Shown: positions 24,957 to 34,069, numbered from the stretch's first letter. The stretch: DNA of 64,000 bases from Actinomadura madurae (GCF_900115095.1 NZ_FOVH01000009.1:62001-126000); one strand, 5' to 3'. Notes: generated by a model from the sequence alone, not told the origin. Program-made: numbers and translations.

Positions 24957-25745
24957 GTGAAGCGCATCGGCATCATCGGAGTGGGCGAGATCGGCCGGGC
25001 CATCGTGACGGGTTTGTGTGACGGGGACGACGAGCCGCCGGCAATATTCCTCTCACCTCGAGGAACGGGCACGGTCGCGGAACTGTCCGAGCGCTTCGAG
25101 GGCGTGTGGGTGTGCGCCGACAACCAGGATGTGGTGAACCGGTCCGAGGTGGTGATCATCGCCGTACGCCGCCAGGACCGGGACGAAGCCCTCACCGGCC
25201 TCAGAGTGGAGGGCGACAAACCGGTGGTCAGCGTGATGGCCTGCGTTGGCATCGATGATCTGCGTCAGACACTGGCCACTGACGTCCCGCTGGTCCGGGC
25301 CATTCCTCTGCCCGCCGTACGCGAACGCCGCTCCGTCACGGTGACGTGCCCGTCGCATCCGACGGTGGACGCCCTCTTCGAGCGCCTGGGCGGAGTGCTT
25401 ACGGTCGGGGACGAGGCGGCCTTCGACGTCTTCTCCGCGCTGACGGGCACGCTGACCACCCACTACTGGTATCTCGCCACCCTCACCTCGTGGGCCGCCG
25501 GCCACGGCATCGCCCCCGACGACGCTGACAGTTACGTTCGCGGCCTCTTCCAGGGCGTCGGCCGCGCCCTGGGCGACAAGACCCGCTCCCTGCACCTGCT
25601 CGCCGCCGACCACGAGACCCCGAACGGAATCAACGAACGCATCCGCACCACATGGTTCGACCAGGCCAATTCCGAAGCCCTTAACAAGGCCCTCGATGAC
25701 CTCCTCACCGACCTTCAGGGACAACGGGACAGCGGTCAGCGATAA
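24957..25745 (+). CDS. Pyrroline-5-carboxylate reductase-like NADP-binding protein
   Basis: A 262-residue protein with a Rossmann start KRIGIIGVGEIGRAIVTGL, the segment SEVVIIAVRRQD, MACVGIDDLRQTL and RAIPLPAVRERRSVTV, as in ProC-like enzymes. The C-terminal helical domain (FSALTGTLTTHYWYLATLTSW) differs from canonical proline-pathway ProC, which carries a conserved ALSGSGPAY, so the substrate may differ. GTG 24957 is chosen over ATG 24942 because the latter lies inside the ribosome-binding site TGGAGGT. No proline-pathway gene is adjacent. Confidence 0.82.
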   Translation: MKRIGIIGVGEIGRAIVTGLCDGDDEPPAIFLSPRGTGTVAELSERFEGVWVCADNQDVVNRSEVVIIAVRRQDRDEALTGLRVEGDKPVVSVMACVGIDDLRQTLATDVPLVRAIPLPAVRERRSVTVTCPSHPTVDALFERLGGVLTVGDEAAFDVFSALTGTLTTHYWYLATLTSWAAGHGIAPDDADSYVRGLFQGVGRALGDKTRSLHLLAADHETPNGINERIRTTWFDQANSEALNKALDDLLTDLQGQRDSGQR

Positions 25746-25825
25746 CAGCAACTTCACATCCCGTCTTCCGCAACTATCCATTCGGCACGTGGGACGTGAC
25801 GAGGCCAGGGCACGCCTGCGATCGA

Positions 25826-26230
25826 TCAGTCGTCGAAGTAGGCCCTCGCAACGGCGTAGGTGTCCTCGTAGAGGTGGTAGCGGGTGATCCGCCCGTCCCG
25901 GACCGTGGTGTGCAGAGCGAACGCGGTGTCGATTTCCCGGCCCGTCTTCTTGACCTCGGAGAGCATGCGCCCAATGAGCACAACGTCGTCGCCTTCGGCG
26001 ATTACCTGATGGAGTTCGAACTCCTTGGCCTGCACATGGGTCTGGAGCAACTCGAAGAACGTCCGCATGTCCTCCGCCGAGCCGACCTCCGGCACCCATG
26101 GAATGCCCGGCGGATGCGGGATCGAGAACGACACCGAGTCAGCGAACAATGCCGCCGCCTCCGCGCTCTTCCCCTCGGCCAGCAGGGGGAACAAGCGTTG
26201 TACAGTCTGCGCCGGTGACTCTGCCGTCAT
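25826..26230 (-). CDS. Nuclear transport factor 2 / SnoaL-like protein
   Basis: A 134-residue cone-shaped alpha-beta barrel protein: TVQRLFPLLAEGKSAEAAALFADSVSFSIP, EDMRTFFELLQTHVQ, GDDVVLIGRMLSEVKKTGREIDTAF and DGRITRYHLYEDTYAV. SnoaL-like proteins bind small hydrophobic ligands and may act as isomerases, cyclases or hydrolases; nothing here points to one reaction. ATG 26230 is used; the upstream extension is not conserved in character. It faces the P5CR-like gene tail to tail. Confidence 0.85.
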   Translation of the reverse strand: MTAESPAQTVQRLFPLLAEGKSAEAAALFADSVSFSIPHPPGIPWVPEVGSAEDMRTFFELLQTHVQAKEFELHQVIAEGDDVVLIGRMLSEVKKTGREIDTAFALHTTVRDGRITRYHLYEDTYAVARAYFDD

Positions 26231-26741
26231 GGGCGTCGACTCTACAGGTCGAACATTTCCTGCAAGCCCATCATGTCCCGATTCATCGATGAGCTCAACC
26301 GCGCTGAGAACCCAGTAATGACGCCCGCCCACAGGTGTGTGCCGACTCCGGCAGCCCCGGGCGACGCCGGCGCTTCAAGGTCGACCATTGCGGGAGCCGT
26401 TGACCGACGTGTCACCAGCCGCAAATGAGGGCGATGTGGGCGGCCGAGTTGGACCGGGTGCGGGGAGCCCGGCAGGCGGTGAGGACGGTCAGCGCTGCTG
26501 CGGCGGGCAGAGGGGCGGCGTGTCGCCGGGGTGCGCCGTCCGGAGGTGGGGGCGCGCGACGGTCGGTCATGTATGCCCACCCGGTGGTGCGGCCTTTGGG
26601 CAGGCGCGGGAGGACCCGGACGGTGCCGAGAGCCCAACACGTAATCGACCGCGCCACCCTTGGAGGCCCCTGGGCGAGGCGTGTTACCTCATCGTCGTGC
26701 GGTGCGTCCTGGTGGTGACACCGTCGTAGACCGGGGGACCG
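26231..26741. other. Intergenic stretch with a recombinase remnant
   Basis: About 510 bases before the decayed sigma factor gene. The only recognisable content is a short recombinase relic on the minus strand at 26555-26672; the rest shows no gene. Confidence 0.45.
26555..26672 (-). pseudogene. Relic of a TnpI-like tyrosine recombinase
   Basis: The minus strand reads ASKGGAVDYV in one frame and VLPRLPKGRTTGW..MTDRRAP in another. This parallels TSKGGAIEYV and LLPRLLKGRTTGP..LADRRAP in the recombinase of the transposon at 8544-17908. Only about 40 codons remain and they need a frame change. It indicates that a related transposon or integrase was once present here. Confidence 0.65.
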
Positions 26742-27178
26742 GTGACCGAAGAGGAACAGCTCGCTGCGAAGTTCGATGGCCAGCGCCCTTACCTCCAGGC
26801 GATCGCGTTCCGCGTGCTCGGGTCGCACGCCGACGCCGACGACGCCGTCCAGGAGGCGTGGCTGCGGCTTGCGCGGACCGGCGGCGGTGAGATCGAGGAT
26901 CTGCGCGGGTGGCTCACCACGGTGACGGGCCGGATCTGCCTGGACATGCTCCGCAGGCGCGGGGCACGGGGCGAGCAGCCGCTGGAGTTCGACGTCGGCG
27001 TGCTGCAGCGGGAGACGATCACCGACTCCCGGCTTGATCCCGAGGCAGAGGCGGTGCTCGCTGATCGGTCGGTCTCGCGCTGTATGTCGTCATGGACGCC
27101 CTCACCCCGGCGGAACGGGTGTCGTTCGTGCTCCACGACGTCTTCGAGGTCCCGTTCGACGCGATCGCGGCCATCTAA
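26742..27178 (+). pseudogene. Truncated ECF sigma factor (SigJ-like)
   Basis: The start (ATG-equivalent codon at 26742) leads into an intact sigma region 2: EEEQLAAKFDGQRPYLQAIAFRVLGSHADADDAVQEAWLRL followed by GWLTTVTGRICLDMLRRR. After EAVLADRSV a base is missing at about 27076; the correct frame continues ALYVVMDALTPAERVSFVLHDVFEVPFDAIAAI and then hits TAA at 27176. Most of sigma region 4 and the usual SnoaL-like C-terminal domain are absent. An intact paralogue is present at 31446-32378. Confidence 0.82.
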
Positions 27179-27376
27179 CCCACCTCACACGGGACCATGC
27201 ACAGGCATCCCGGCGACGCTGGCTCGCCCTCAAGTCGCCGTCCTCACCCACCTCATCGGGCTGGACGAGCTCGAGTCCACGAACTGACCGGCTCCTGCGC
27301 ATCGAAGGGCCGTCCCTTCGGGCATGACCGCACCGTGCGGCGGTTCGCGCCCGTCGGAGGCCGCGTTGCCATCGGG

Positions 27377-27419
27377 AGGTGGAGCCGGGCGGGCACGAGT
27401 GGCCCGCCCGGCTCCACCT
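27377..27419. terminator. Strong hairpin terminator
   Basis: An 18-bp perfect stem (AGGTGGAGCCGGGCGGGC paired with its complement) around a 7-nt loop, 4 bases from the DUF1062 stop codon. Actinomycete terminators often lack a U-tract. It serves the minus-strand DUF1062 gene and possibly transcripts from the decayed sigma gene. Confidence 0.8.
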
Positions 27420-27422
27420 TCG

Positions 27423-27983
27423 CTAGTACCCGGCCATCAGGGTGAAGGTGAAGCCGGTGCTCGTCGTGCGGCGCAGCGGAGTGTCGCACTTGATCCGCCG
27501 CAGTACCTCGTTCCTGCTGAGGCCGAGCCCGCGCGCGATGAGCCGATCCGGGCGGACCGGGACCGGGTCCTCGAGGACGACCTGCACCTGTACCGGCCAC
27601 GCCTCGTCCAGCGGAACCGGTGTGGTGTGCAGCCTCCAGGCCCCCCTCCAGTCCAGGGTGTAGCGGTTGCGTCGGGCGAGCAGCGGATCCAGCAGCCTGG
27701 ACGCCACCATTTCCGGATCGTTGACGCGGTAGGCGTGGAGTGCGGCCGGATCGAAGGATCGGACCGGTACTCGCTGGTGCACGGTGAGCTTGCTCGTCCG
27801 GTCGCAGGACACGCATTGGACCAGCAGCCACACGTCCAGCAGCTTGCCGTTGGCGTTGACCCGGAACCTGCCCTCGCCGGTCGTGGCCGTCTCCGACCGG
27901 CAGTCCACGCACCGCAGGGACAGGAGAGGCAGCCTGGTTCGGCGGACGACCCAGGGCAGCCCAATATGAGGTTGTGAAGACAT
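27423..27983 (-). CDS. DUF1062 family protein
   Basis: A 186-residue protein of the DUF1062 family. Two CxxC pairs (CVDCRSE about residue 25; CVSCDRT about residue 57) probably bind one zinc. The rest reads WLLVQCVSC, PALHAYRVNDPEMV, LDWRGAWRLHT and GLGLSRNEVLRRIK. No function is established. The upstream region contains a 12-bp perfect inverted repeat (27992-28003 and 28103-28114), and a strong hairpin lies just after the stop. It appears to be a single-gene transcript. Confidence 0.85.
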   Translation of the reverse strand: MSSQPHIGLPWVVRRTRLPLLSLRCVDCRSETATTGEGRFRVNANGKLLDVWLLVQCVSCDRTSKLTVHQRVPVRSFDPAALHAYRVNDPEMVASRLLDPLLARRNRYTLDWRGAWRLHTTPVPLDEAWPVQVQVVLEDPVPVRPDRLIARGLGLSRNEVLRRIKCDTPLRRTTSTGFTFTLMAGY

Positions 27984-27991
27984 GATCTCTC

Positions 27992-28114
27992 TAGACCTGA
28001 CACGAGGCCGATTACGCGCGGCCTCGAACGCTGTATGACCGGGCGCGCCTGGGCAGCCCGGCGGAACCGACGGCAGCGTCGGCTACAGGTGAGCGGAAGA
28101 AGGTGTCAGGTCTA
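27992..28114. repeat. 12-bp perfect inverted repeat upstream of the DUF1062 gene
   Basis: TAGACCTGACAC at 27992-28003 and its exact complement GTGTCAGGTCTA at 28103-28114, about 100 bp apart. The left copy is 9 bases upstream of the DUF1062 start. They may be paired operator sites, or the ends of a small vanished element. The enclosed DNA has no gene. Confidence 0.6.
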
Positions 28115-28259
28115 AAGAGCAGGCGGGGTCACGCGGTCTGTCCTCTGTCCTCACTACGACGGGCCGTAGGCAACCTATGGGAGCGCGGAAGGAAGCATCA
28201 AACGGTTTATGGCCGAGGTTCCGTCAAGGTCAATGGAGGTCCCTCGACGCGAAGGCGGC

Positions 28260-29003
28260 TCAGCTCCCGGCCCGGCCGAGGACGCAGAACTCGTTGCCCT
28301 CCGGGTCCGCTAGGACGGTCCACGGGACGTCGCCCTGGCCGAGGTCGATGTCGACCGCCCCGAGGGTTCGCAGGCGGGCCACCTCCGCCTCCTTGCCGTC
28401 AACGGGGTCCGGTAGAAGGTCGAGATGGACGCGGTTCCACCATGACCTCTCGCCAGGTGCGCGGAGGAACTCCAGGTAGGGTCCGATGCCCTCGGAAGAA
28501 CGCAGCACCGCGTGATCGTCGGTGACCTCGTGCAGGGTCCAGTCCAGCGCCTCGTCCCAGAACCGGGCCATGGCCCGCGGGTCCGCGCAGTCGACCACCA
28601 CCACGGCGATCGGCCCGGTGTCACGGTAGATCTCCCGGGGCTCCAGCACGCAGAACACGTTGCCCTCCGGGTCGGCCAGGACCGTCCACGGGACGTCGCC
28701 CTGGCCCACGTCCGCGGGCGTCGCCCCGAGATCCTTCAGGCGCGAGACCAGCTCCGCCTGGTGGGCCTCGGAGGTGGTGGCGAGATCGATGTGCACGCCG
28801 TACTTCACCGTTTCGGGGTCCGGGACGGCGACGAAATCGATGCAGACGGCGCTGGGATCCGGCCAGGAGAAGCCCACGGGTTCGACGTTGGTCACACCCG
28901 GTCCCTCGCTGGAGACGCCCCAGCCGAGCGCCTCCGCCCAGAACCGGCCGAGGCGCGAGTCGTCCCCAGCCTTGTAGTTCACCTGAACAAGTCGCAGCGT
29001 CAT
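28260..29003 (-). CDS. VOC family protein with two glyoxalase-like domains
   Basis: A 247-residue protein made of two tandem vicinal-oxygen-chelate domains. The duplication is obvious: DVPWTVLADPEGN followed by FCVLE or FCVLG occurs near residues 105 and 230, and each half opens with a segment for a barrel strand (RLVQVNYKAGDD; IAVVVVDCADPRAMARFWDEAL). Actinomycetes often use such proteins in resistance or lyase roles, but no active-site set can be assigned. ATG 29003 begins the homology. It is separated by about 160 bp from the epoxide hydrolase upstream. Confidence 0.88.
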   Translation of the reverse strand: MTLRLVQVNYKAGDDSRLGRFWAEALGWGVSSEGPGVTNVEPVGFSWPDPSAVCIDFVAVPDPETVKYGVHIDLATTSEAHQAELVSRLKDLGATPADVGQGDVPWTVLADPEGNVFCVLEPREIYRDTGPIAVVVVDCADPRAMARFWDEALDWTLHEVTDDHAVLRSSEGIGPYLEFLRAPGERSWWNRVHLDLLPDPVDGKEAEVARLRTLGAVDIDLGQGDVPWTVLADPEGNEFCVLGRAGS

Positions 29004-29167
29004 AGCGCCCAACCTATGCCCAGACGAATGAGCGATAGGTATGGCCAGCGGGCCCCACCCCCTGGACTTGATCTTCCGTGTCCTCCCCGGCGGGCGCTCA
29101 TGCCCTCGTGGTCCGTCCGACACGCCAGGGACACGGTCGCCACCGCCGACTCGGCGCCGGGTCGCGT

Positions 29168-30340
29168 TCACCGGTTGGCGGCTAGTACTGCCGCGAGGCC
29201 TTCTTGCAGGTCCTTGACGAAGTACCCGGGGACCTCCAGCGACGGGAAGTGCCCGCCTTTGGCGGGGGACCTCCAACGGACGATCTGTCGGTACCGCTCC
29301 TGCGCCCAGGGGCGCGGGCACTTCTCGATGTCGCGGGGATAGATGCTGATCGCTGACGGGACGTCGACCCGAAGTTCCGGGTCCATTGAGGCGTGGCTCT
29401 CGTAGTAGATGCGGGCTGCCGATGCGCCGGTCCGGGTCAGCCAGTACAGCGTGACATCGTCGAGAATTCGGTCTCTGGAGATCGTCTCGAACGGGCTGTC
29501 TTCGGTATCTGACCAGTCGGCGAACTTGTCGAGGATCCAGGCAAGAAGCCCGACCGGTGAGTCGACGAGCGAGTAGCCGATGGTCTGCGGTCGGGTCGCC
29601 TGCTGCTTCGCGTACGGCGCCCGGTGGTGCCAGAAATGGTGGGTTTCCTCAGTCCACCTGCGCTCGACCGTTGTCAGCCCGTCCGTTGTCAGCCCGGGTG
29701 GTCCCTCCGCGAAGGTGGTGTGGATGCCGAGAACCTGCTCCGGGAACCTGCCGCCGATGACCGTGGTGATATTTCCTCCCCAGTCACCGCCGTGGGCTGC
29801 GAACTTGCTGTAGCCGAGCCTTCCCATCAGCTCCACCCACGCGGCCGCGATCTTCTCGGTTCCCCATCCGGTGGTGGCCGGCTTGTCGCTGTAACCGAAG
29901 CCTGGCAGCGATGGACACACGACGTGGAACGCCGGCGTGCCCGCGTCTTTTGGATCTGCCAGTTCGTCCACCACGTCGATGAATTCGGCGATGCTGCCCG
30001 GCCAGCCGTGCGTCAGGATCAGCGGCGTGGCGTCTGCGCGCGCGGATCGGCGATGCAGGAAGTGGATCCCCAGATCGTCAATGGTCGTGCGGAACTGGCC
30101 GATCTGGTTGAGGCGCTCTTCGAACGACCGCCAGTCGTACCCGGTGCGCCAGTAGTCCACGACATCGACCAGGTCGGCGAGAGGAACGCCCTGGTCCCAT
30201 CGGCGAGGGTCAGGCGCGGCGCGATGCACCGTCTCGGCCTCTGGCAGGCGCGCCGCGGCCAGTCGCCCGCGCAGATCGTCGAGGTCAGCGTCAGTCGCAT
30301 GGGCTTCGAATGCCTGGACGTCGCTGGTCGGACGGAACAT
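29168..30340 (-). CDS. Epoxide hydrolase (alpha/beta hydrolase with EHN domain)
   Basis: A 390-residue enzyme that opens epoxides to diols. The N-terminal EHN domain (about residues 5-110) includes DYWRTGYDWRSFEERLNQIGQF. The catalytic domain has the oxyanion motif HGWPGS, the nucleophile Asp in HGGDWGG, and the catalytic His in KGGHFPSLE near the end. Lid-region tyrosines (YYESHAS) fit the microsomal/insect type. ATG 30340 is the natural start. No obvious pathway partner is next to it; detoxification or secondary metabolism are both possible. Confidence 0.92.
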   Translation of the reverse strand: MFRPTSDVQAFEAHATDADLDDLRGRLAAARLPEAETVHRAAPDPRRWDQGVPLADLVDVVDYWRTGYDWRSFEERLNQIGQFRTTIDDLGIHFLHRRSARADATPLILTHGWPGSIAEFIDVVDELADPKDAGTPAFHVVCPSLPGFGYSDKPATTGWGTEKIAAAWVELMGRLGYSKFAAHGGDWGGNITTVIGGRFPEQVLGIHTTFAEGPPGLTTDGLTTVERRWTEETHHFWHHRAPYAKQQATRPQTIGYSLVDSPVGLLAWILDKFADWSDTEDSPFETISRDRILDDVTLYWLTRTGASAARIYYESHASMDPELRVDVPSAISIYPRDIEKCPRPWAQERYRQIVRWRSPAKGGHFPSLEVPGYFVKDLQEGLAAVLAANR

Positions 30341-30554
30341 GAGACCTCCTGGCCTTGACGGAACCGGCTAAGACGGTTCTAGTGTGTCTTCATGCCCGCG
30401 CGCAACCCGCCGGCCCCGGGATCCTTCAGGAAGCCCCACCCCGGGGGCGGGGCGTTCACAGCGCAACCCGTGACCAGCCGCCGGCTCGCATACACGCCCG
30501 CCTGCCCCCGCGGCTTCGGGGTGCCGGATGGGCGATCGAGGCTAAGGTGGTTCC

Positions 30555-31142
30555 ATGCGTGCTGGGTTCCCTGACTTTCGCCTCGGTAGCGTGCTGGCGA
30601 CAAGCTTCACGGGGACTCTGACGGAACGTAATGGCACCCCTGTGGAGCGCATTCCCACACCGCAGCGACTCGTCGACTGGCTGGCAGTGAACGACCTAGC
30701 CGTGGACTCCTGCACCACTGCCCAACTCGAGCGTGCTCGGGAACTGAGGGAAGCGATCCACGCCGCCGCGACGGCGGCCGCGCTTCAGAGCGCTCTCCCT
30801 GTGTCGGCGATCCAGATCATCAATGACTGCAGCATTCAGGGTCGGGCCGCGGCCATCCTGACGCCCGACGGTGATCGTCAGTGGCGTTTCGGTGCGGATT
30901 CCTGTGTAGAAGATGCCCTGAGCGTGATCGCCGCCGATGCGATCAGCATCCTCGCAGGTGAGCGAGACGGAAAGTTGGCCTTGTGCGCGTCGCCAACGTG
31001 CCAGGCCGCCTTCTTCGACACCAGCCAGAGCCGCACCCGCAAATGGTGCGACATGAACACGTGCGGGAATCGCCAGAAGAAGGCACGCTTCCATGCCAAC
31101 CACCGCAAGAATGAGAAAGCCACGCCCACGGGTGTCATCTAA
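30555..31142 (+). CDS. CGNR zinc finger / ABATE domain protein
   Basis: A 195-residue regulator-like protein. The N-terminal ABATE domain (LATSFTGTLTERNG, TPQRLVDWLAVNDL, RARELREAIHAAATAA) is followed by the C-terminal CGNR zinc finger CASPTCQAAFFDTSQSRTRKW then CDMNTCGNRQKKARF. The four Cys should bind zinc and the basic tail DNA. Such proteins are considered stress-linked transcription regulators in actinomycetes. It stands alone, divergent from the epoxide hydrolase across 214 bp. Confidence 0.9.
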   Translation: MRAGFPDFRLGSVLATSFTGTLTERNGTPVERIPTPQRLVDWLAVNDLAVDSCTTAQLERARELREAIHAAATAAALQSALPVSAIQIINDCSIQGRAAAILTPDGDRQWRFGADSCVEDALSVIAADAISILAGERDGKLALCASPTCQAAFFDTSQSRTRKWCDMNTCGNRQKKARFHANHRKNEKATPTGVI

Positions 31143-31445
31143 CCTCCTGAGACGCTAGACAGCGTGGAGATTGTGACTTCTCTGCGGCATAGGTGTTCGC
31201 CGTCTGATCAGCGTCCCAGGTGGAGCAGGCGGAGCACGTTCAACCCGAGTGCATGAGGATCGATAGTTCGACTCTGCCATCATGGGATATGCATGCGCCG
31301 TCGAGGTCGGGGGCCGGGACCCGGCGCGCCAGGTTGTGCGCGCCGTGGTCCACAGCACCCGATCAGATGGCCGGTCGGCAAACGGACCCAGGGAAACGCC
31401 GGGGTCGCCATCGCGGCGGCCTGCTGCGACCCCCGTGTCGACGGC
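31143..31445. other. Intergenic stretch between convergent genes
   Basis: About 300 bases between the CGNR gene and the end of the sigma factor gene. No gene, strong hairpin or repeat was recognised. Confidence 0.4.
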
Positions 31446-32378
31446 TCAGCGGCTCAGGGCGGTCTCCTGCTGCACGCGTGACAGCTTCTCGGGGTTGCGG
31501 ACGAAGTAGAGGCCGGTGATCAGGCCGTTCTCCACGCGCATCGCCAGGACGCCGTCGAGTTCCCCGTTCAGGCGGATGATGAGGCCCGGCCAGCCGTTGA
31601 CCTGGACCGGCTCGACCGACGCGTCGTGGGTGAACCTGGTCAGGCCGGCGGAGAGCACGCGTCCCACCTTGCGGGCTCCCACGATGGGCCGCGGAACGGC
31701 CTGCTTGAGTCCGCCGCCATCGCTCAGGGCGACGACGTCGGGCGCGAGGATGTCGAGGAGGTCCTGCAGGTCGCCGGTTTCGACCGCTTTCTGGAAGGCG
31801 GCGAGTGCGGCTCGGGTGTCGGCGGGGGAGACGACGACGTCACGCGGGCGGCGGGCCGCGACGTGCGCCCGTGCCCGGTGCGCGATCTGGCGGACGGCGG
31901 CCGCGCTCTTGTCGACGGCCTCGGCGATCTCGTCGTAGGCCAGATCGAACACCTCGCGCAGCACGAACACCGCCCGCTCGGTCGGGGAGAGCGTCTCCAT
32001 CACCAGCAGCATCGCCATCGAGACGCTGTCGGCCAGCTCCACGTCCTCGGCGACGTCCGGCGTGGTGAGCAGCGGCTCGGGCAGCCAGGGTCCGACGTAG
32101 GACTCCTTGCGGCGGCCGAGCGTGCGCAACCGGGTGAGCGCCTGGCGGGTGGTGATCCGAACCAGGTAGGCACGCTGGTCCCGGACGGTGTCCAGATCGA
32201 CGCCCGCCCATCGCAGCCAGGTCTCCTGGAGGACGTCCTCCGCGTCCGCGGCCGAGCCGAGCATCTCGTAGGCCACGGTGAACAGCAGGTTGCGGTGGGT
32301 GACGAACGCCGCGGTGGCGGAGTCCACCTGATCGCCGGGAGTGCGAGGCTCGTCCGCCCCCGTGGTGTCCTCGCTCAT
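31446..32378 (-). CDS. ECF RNA polymerase sigma factor, SigJ-like with SnoaL domain
   Basis: A 310-residue ECF41/SigJ-type sigma factor. Sigma region 2 reads RNLLFTVAYEMLGSAADAEDVLQETWLRW; region 4 reads LSPTERAVFVLREVFDLAYDEIAEAVDKS with AAVRQIAHRARAHV. A C-terminal SnoaL-like domain (about residues 195-305) acts in this group as a built-in regulator in place of an anti-sigma factor. ATG 32378 has AAGGAG 8 nt upstream. It is divergent from a DHA2 transporter; sigma factors of this group often control a neighbouring gene. It is the intact counterpart of the broken copy at 26742. Confidence 0.92.
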   Translation of the reverse strand: MSEDTTGADEPRTPGDQVDSATAAFVTHRNLLFTVAYEMLGSAADAEDVLQETWLRWAGVDLDTVRDQRAYLVRITTRQALTRLRTLGRRKESYVGPWLPEPLLTTPDVAEDVELADSVSMAMLLVMETLSPTERAVFVLREVFDLAYDEIAEAVDKSAAAVRQIAHRARAHVAARRPRDVVVSPADTRAALAAFQKAVETGDLQDLLDILAPDVVALSDGGGLKQAVPRPIVGARKVGRVLSAGLTRFTHDASVEPVQVNGWPGLIIRLNGELDGVLAMRVENGLITGLYFVRNPEKLSRVQQETALSR

Positions 32379-32563
32379 GGCCCGCTCCTTCGGTCTCGAC
32401 TGTGCCACACGCACAAGACAGCGGTACCCACTGATTTGTGACGGTGGTGTACGACACATCGCGGCGCTGTCACAGGGATCGGACCGCCGGCATCTCCATG
32501 TGCGTCAGGACGCCGCGCCGACGATTCGCGCGGCACGCACACCTCGCGGACAAGGACGCACTC

Positions 32564-34069
32564 ATGGCAACCACGAAGGCGCCGGGCCCGGCGGTCTCGC
32601 CGCGCCGCTGGGCCGCGCTTCTCTTCATCGGCCTGGGCCAACTAATGATCATCCTGGACGCCACCGTGGTGAACATCGCGCTGCCGTCGCTCCAGCGGGA
32701 CCTCGCGATCTCCGACGGCGACCGGCAGTGGATCATCACCGCGTACACGCTGGCGTTCGGCAGCCTGCTGCTGCTCGGCGGCCGGATCGCCGACTACACC
32801 GGCCGCAAGCGGGCCTTCCTGGTCGCGCTGCTCGGCTTCGCCGCCGCTTCGGCGCTCGGGGGCGCGGCGGCGAACGTCGAGATGCTGCTGGTGGCCCGTG
32901 CCCTGCAGGGAGGGTTCGGCGCGCTGCTCGGGCCGTCCGCGCTGTCGCTGCTGACGGTGACGTTCACCGAGCCGAAGGACCGCGCCAAGGCGTTCGGGAT
33001 CTGGGGCGGCATCGCCGGAGCGGGCGGTGCGGTCGGCCTGCTGGTCGGCGGGGCGCTGACCGACTACCTGGACTGGCGCTGGTGCCTGTACGTCAACATC
33101 CCCATCGCCTTGCTCGCGGCGGTCGGCGGGTTCGCGTTGCTGGAGGAGTCGCGGCGCGACGGCAAGGCCAGGTTCGACGTCCCCGGCGTGCTGCTGGTGA
33201 CCGGCGGGCTCGTCGCGGTCGTGTACGGCACCGGCCAGGCCGAGTCCGACGGCTGGGGCTCGGCGAAGGTCGTCAGCCTCCTGGCCGCCGGCGCGGTGCT
33301 GCTCGCCGCGTTCGCCTTCGTCGAGAGCCGGGTGCGGCAGCCGCTGCTGCCGCTGCGCGTGGTCGCCAGCCGCACCCGCGGCGGCGCCTACATGGCCGTG
33401 GGCATGGCCGTGATCGGGATGTTCGGGGCGTTCCTGTTCATGACCTACTACATGCAGGTCGTCAAGGGGTACTCGCCGGTGAAGACGGGCGTGGCCTTCC
33501 TCCCGATGGCCACGGTGGTCCTGCTCTCGGCCGGCGGGCTCACCACCCGGCTGCTGCCCAAGGTGCCGCCCCGGGCGCTGATCGTGCCCGGGATGGTCAT
33601 CAGCTCCGCCGGCATGCTGTGGATGCTCACCCTGGAGACCGACACCGGGTACGCCGCCGGCGTGCTGGTCGCGCAGCTGCTGCTCGGCTTCGGCGCGGGC
33701 ATGATCATGCCGGTGGCCATCAACTACGCCACCCACGGCGTCGCCAGGGACGACGCGGGCGTGGCCTCGGCCACCGTCAACACCGCGCAGCAGATCGGCG
33801 GCTCGATCGGCACCGCCCTGCTGAACACCATCGCCACCAGCGCGACCGTGGACTACCTGGCCTCGCACGGCACCAGCCCCGTCACGGCCAGGCAGGCGGT
33901 GGTGGAGGGGTTCGCGACGGCCAGTGCGTGGGCCGCGGGCATCATCCTGGTCGGCGCGCTGGTCGTGGCCGTGCTGATGAACACGCCGCGTCCCGACAAC
34001 GCGCCCGTCGAGGACGCCGACGGCGCGGTGGACGCCGACAGCGCCGAGGCGCTGCTCGCCCACCCCTGA
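32564..34069 (+). CDS. MFS drug exporter, DHA2 (14-helix) family
   Basis: A 501-residue transporter with about 14 hydrophobic helices. Diagnostic motifs are the helix-1 element LDATVVNIALPSLQRDL, the loop GRIADYTGRKRAF, RALQGGFGALLGPSALSLL in helix 5, and a long extracellular-side C-terminal region. DHA2 pumps export cationic drugs or antibiotics by proton antiport. ATG 32564 is chosen since the upstream in-frame stretch is Arg-rich and unlike a membrane protein start. It faces away from the SigJ-like gene and may be in its regulon. Confidence 0.9.
   Translation: MATTKAPGPAVSPRRWAALLFIGLGQLMIILDATVVNIALPSLQRDLAISDGDRQWIITAYTLAFGSLLLLGGRIADYTGRKRAFLVALLGFAAASALGGAAANVEMLLVARALQGGFGALLGPSALSLLTVTFTEPKDRAKAFGIWGGIAGAGGAVGLLVGGALTDYLDWRWCLYVNIPIALLAAVGGFALLEESRRDGKARFDVPGVLLVTGGLVAVVYGTGQAESDGWGSAKVVSLLAAGAVLLAAFAFVESRVRQPLLPLRVVASRTRGGAYMAVGMAVIGMFGAFLFMTYYMQVVKGYSPVKTGVAFLPMATVVLLSAGGLTTRLLPKVPPRALIVPGMVISSAGMLWMLTLETDTGYAAGVLVAQLLLGFGAGMIMPVAINYATHGVARDDAGVASATVNTAQQIGGSIGTALLNTIATSATVDYLASHGTSPVTARQAVVEGFATASAWAAGIILVGALVVAVLMNTPRPDNAPVEDADGAVDADSAEALLAHP

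Noticed and set aside
24957..25745. Calling the NADP-binding protein the proline-pathway enzyme ProC
   Set aside because: The C-terminal dimer motif differs and no proline genes are nearby.
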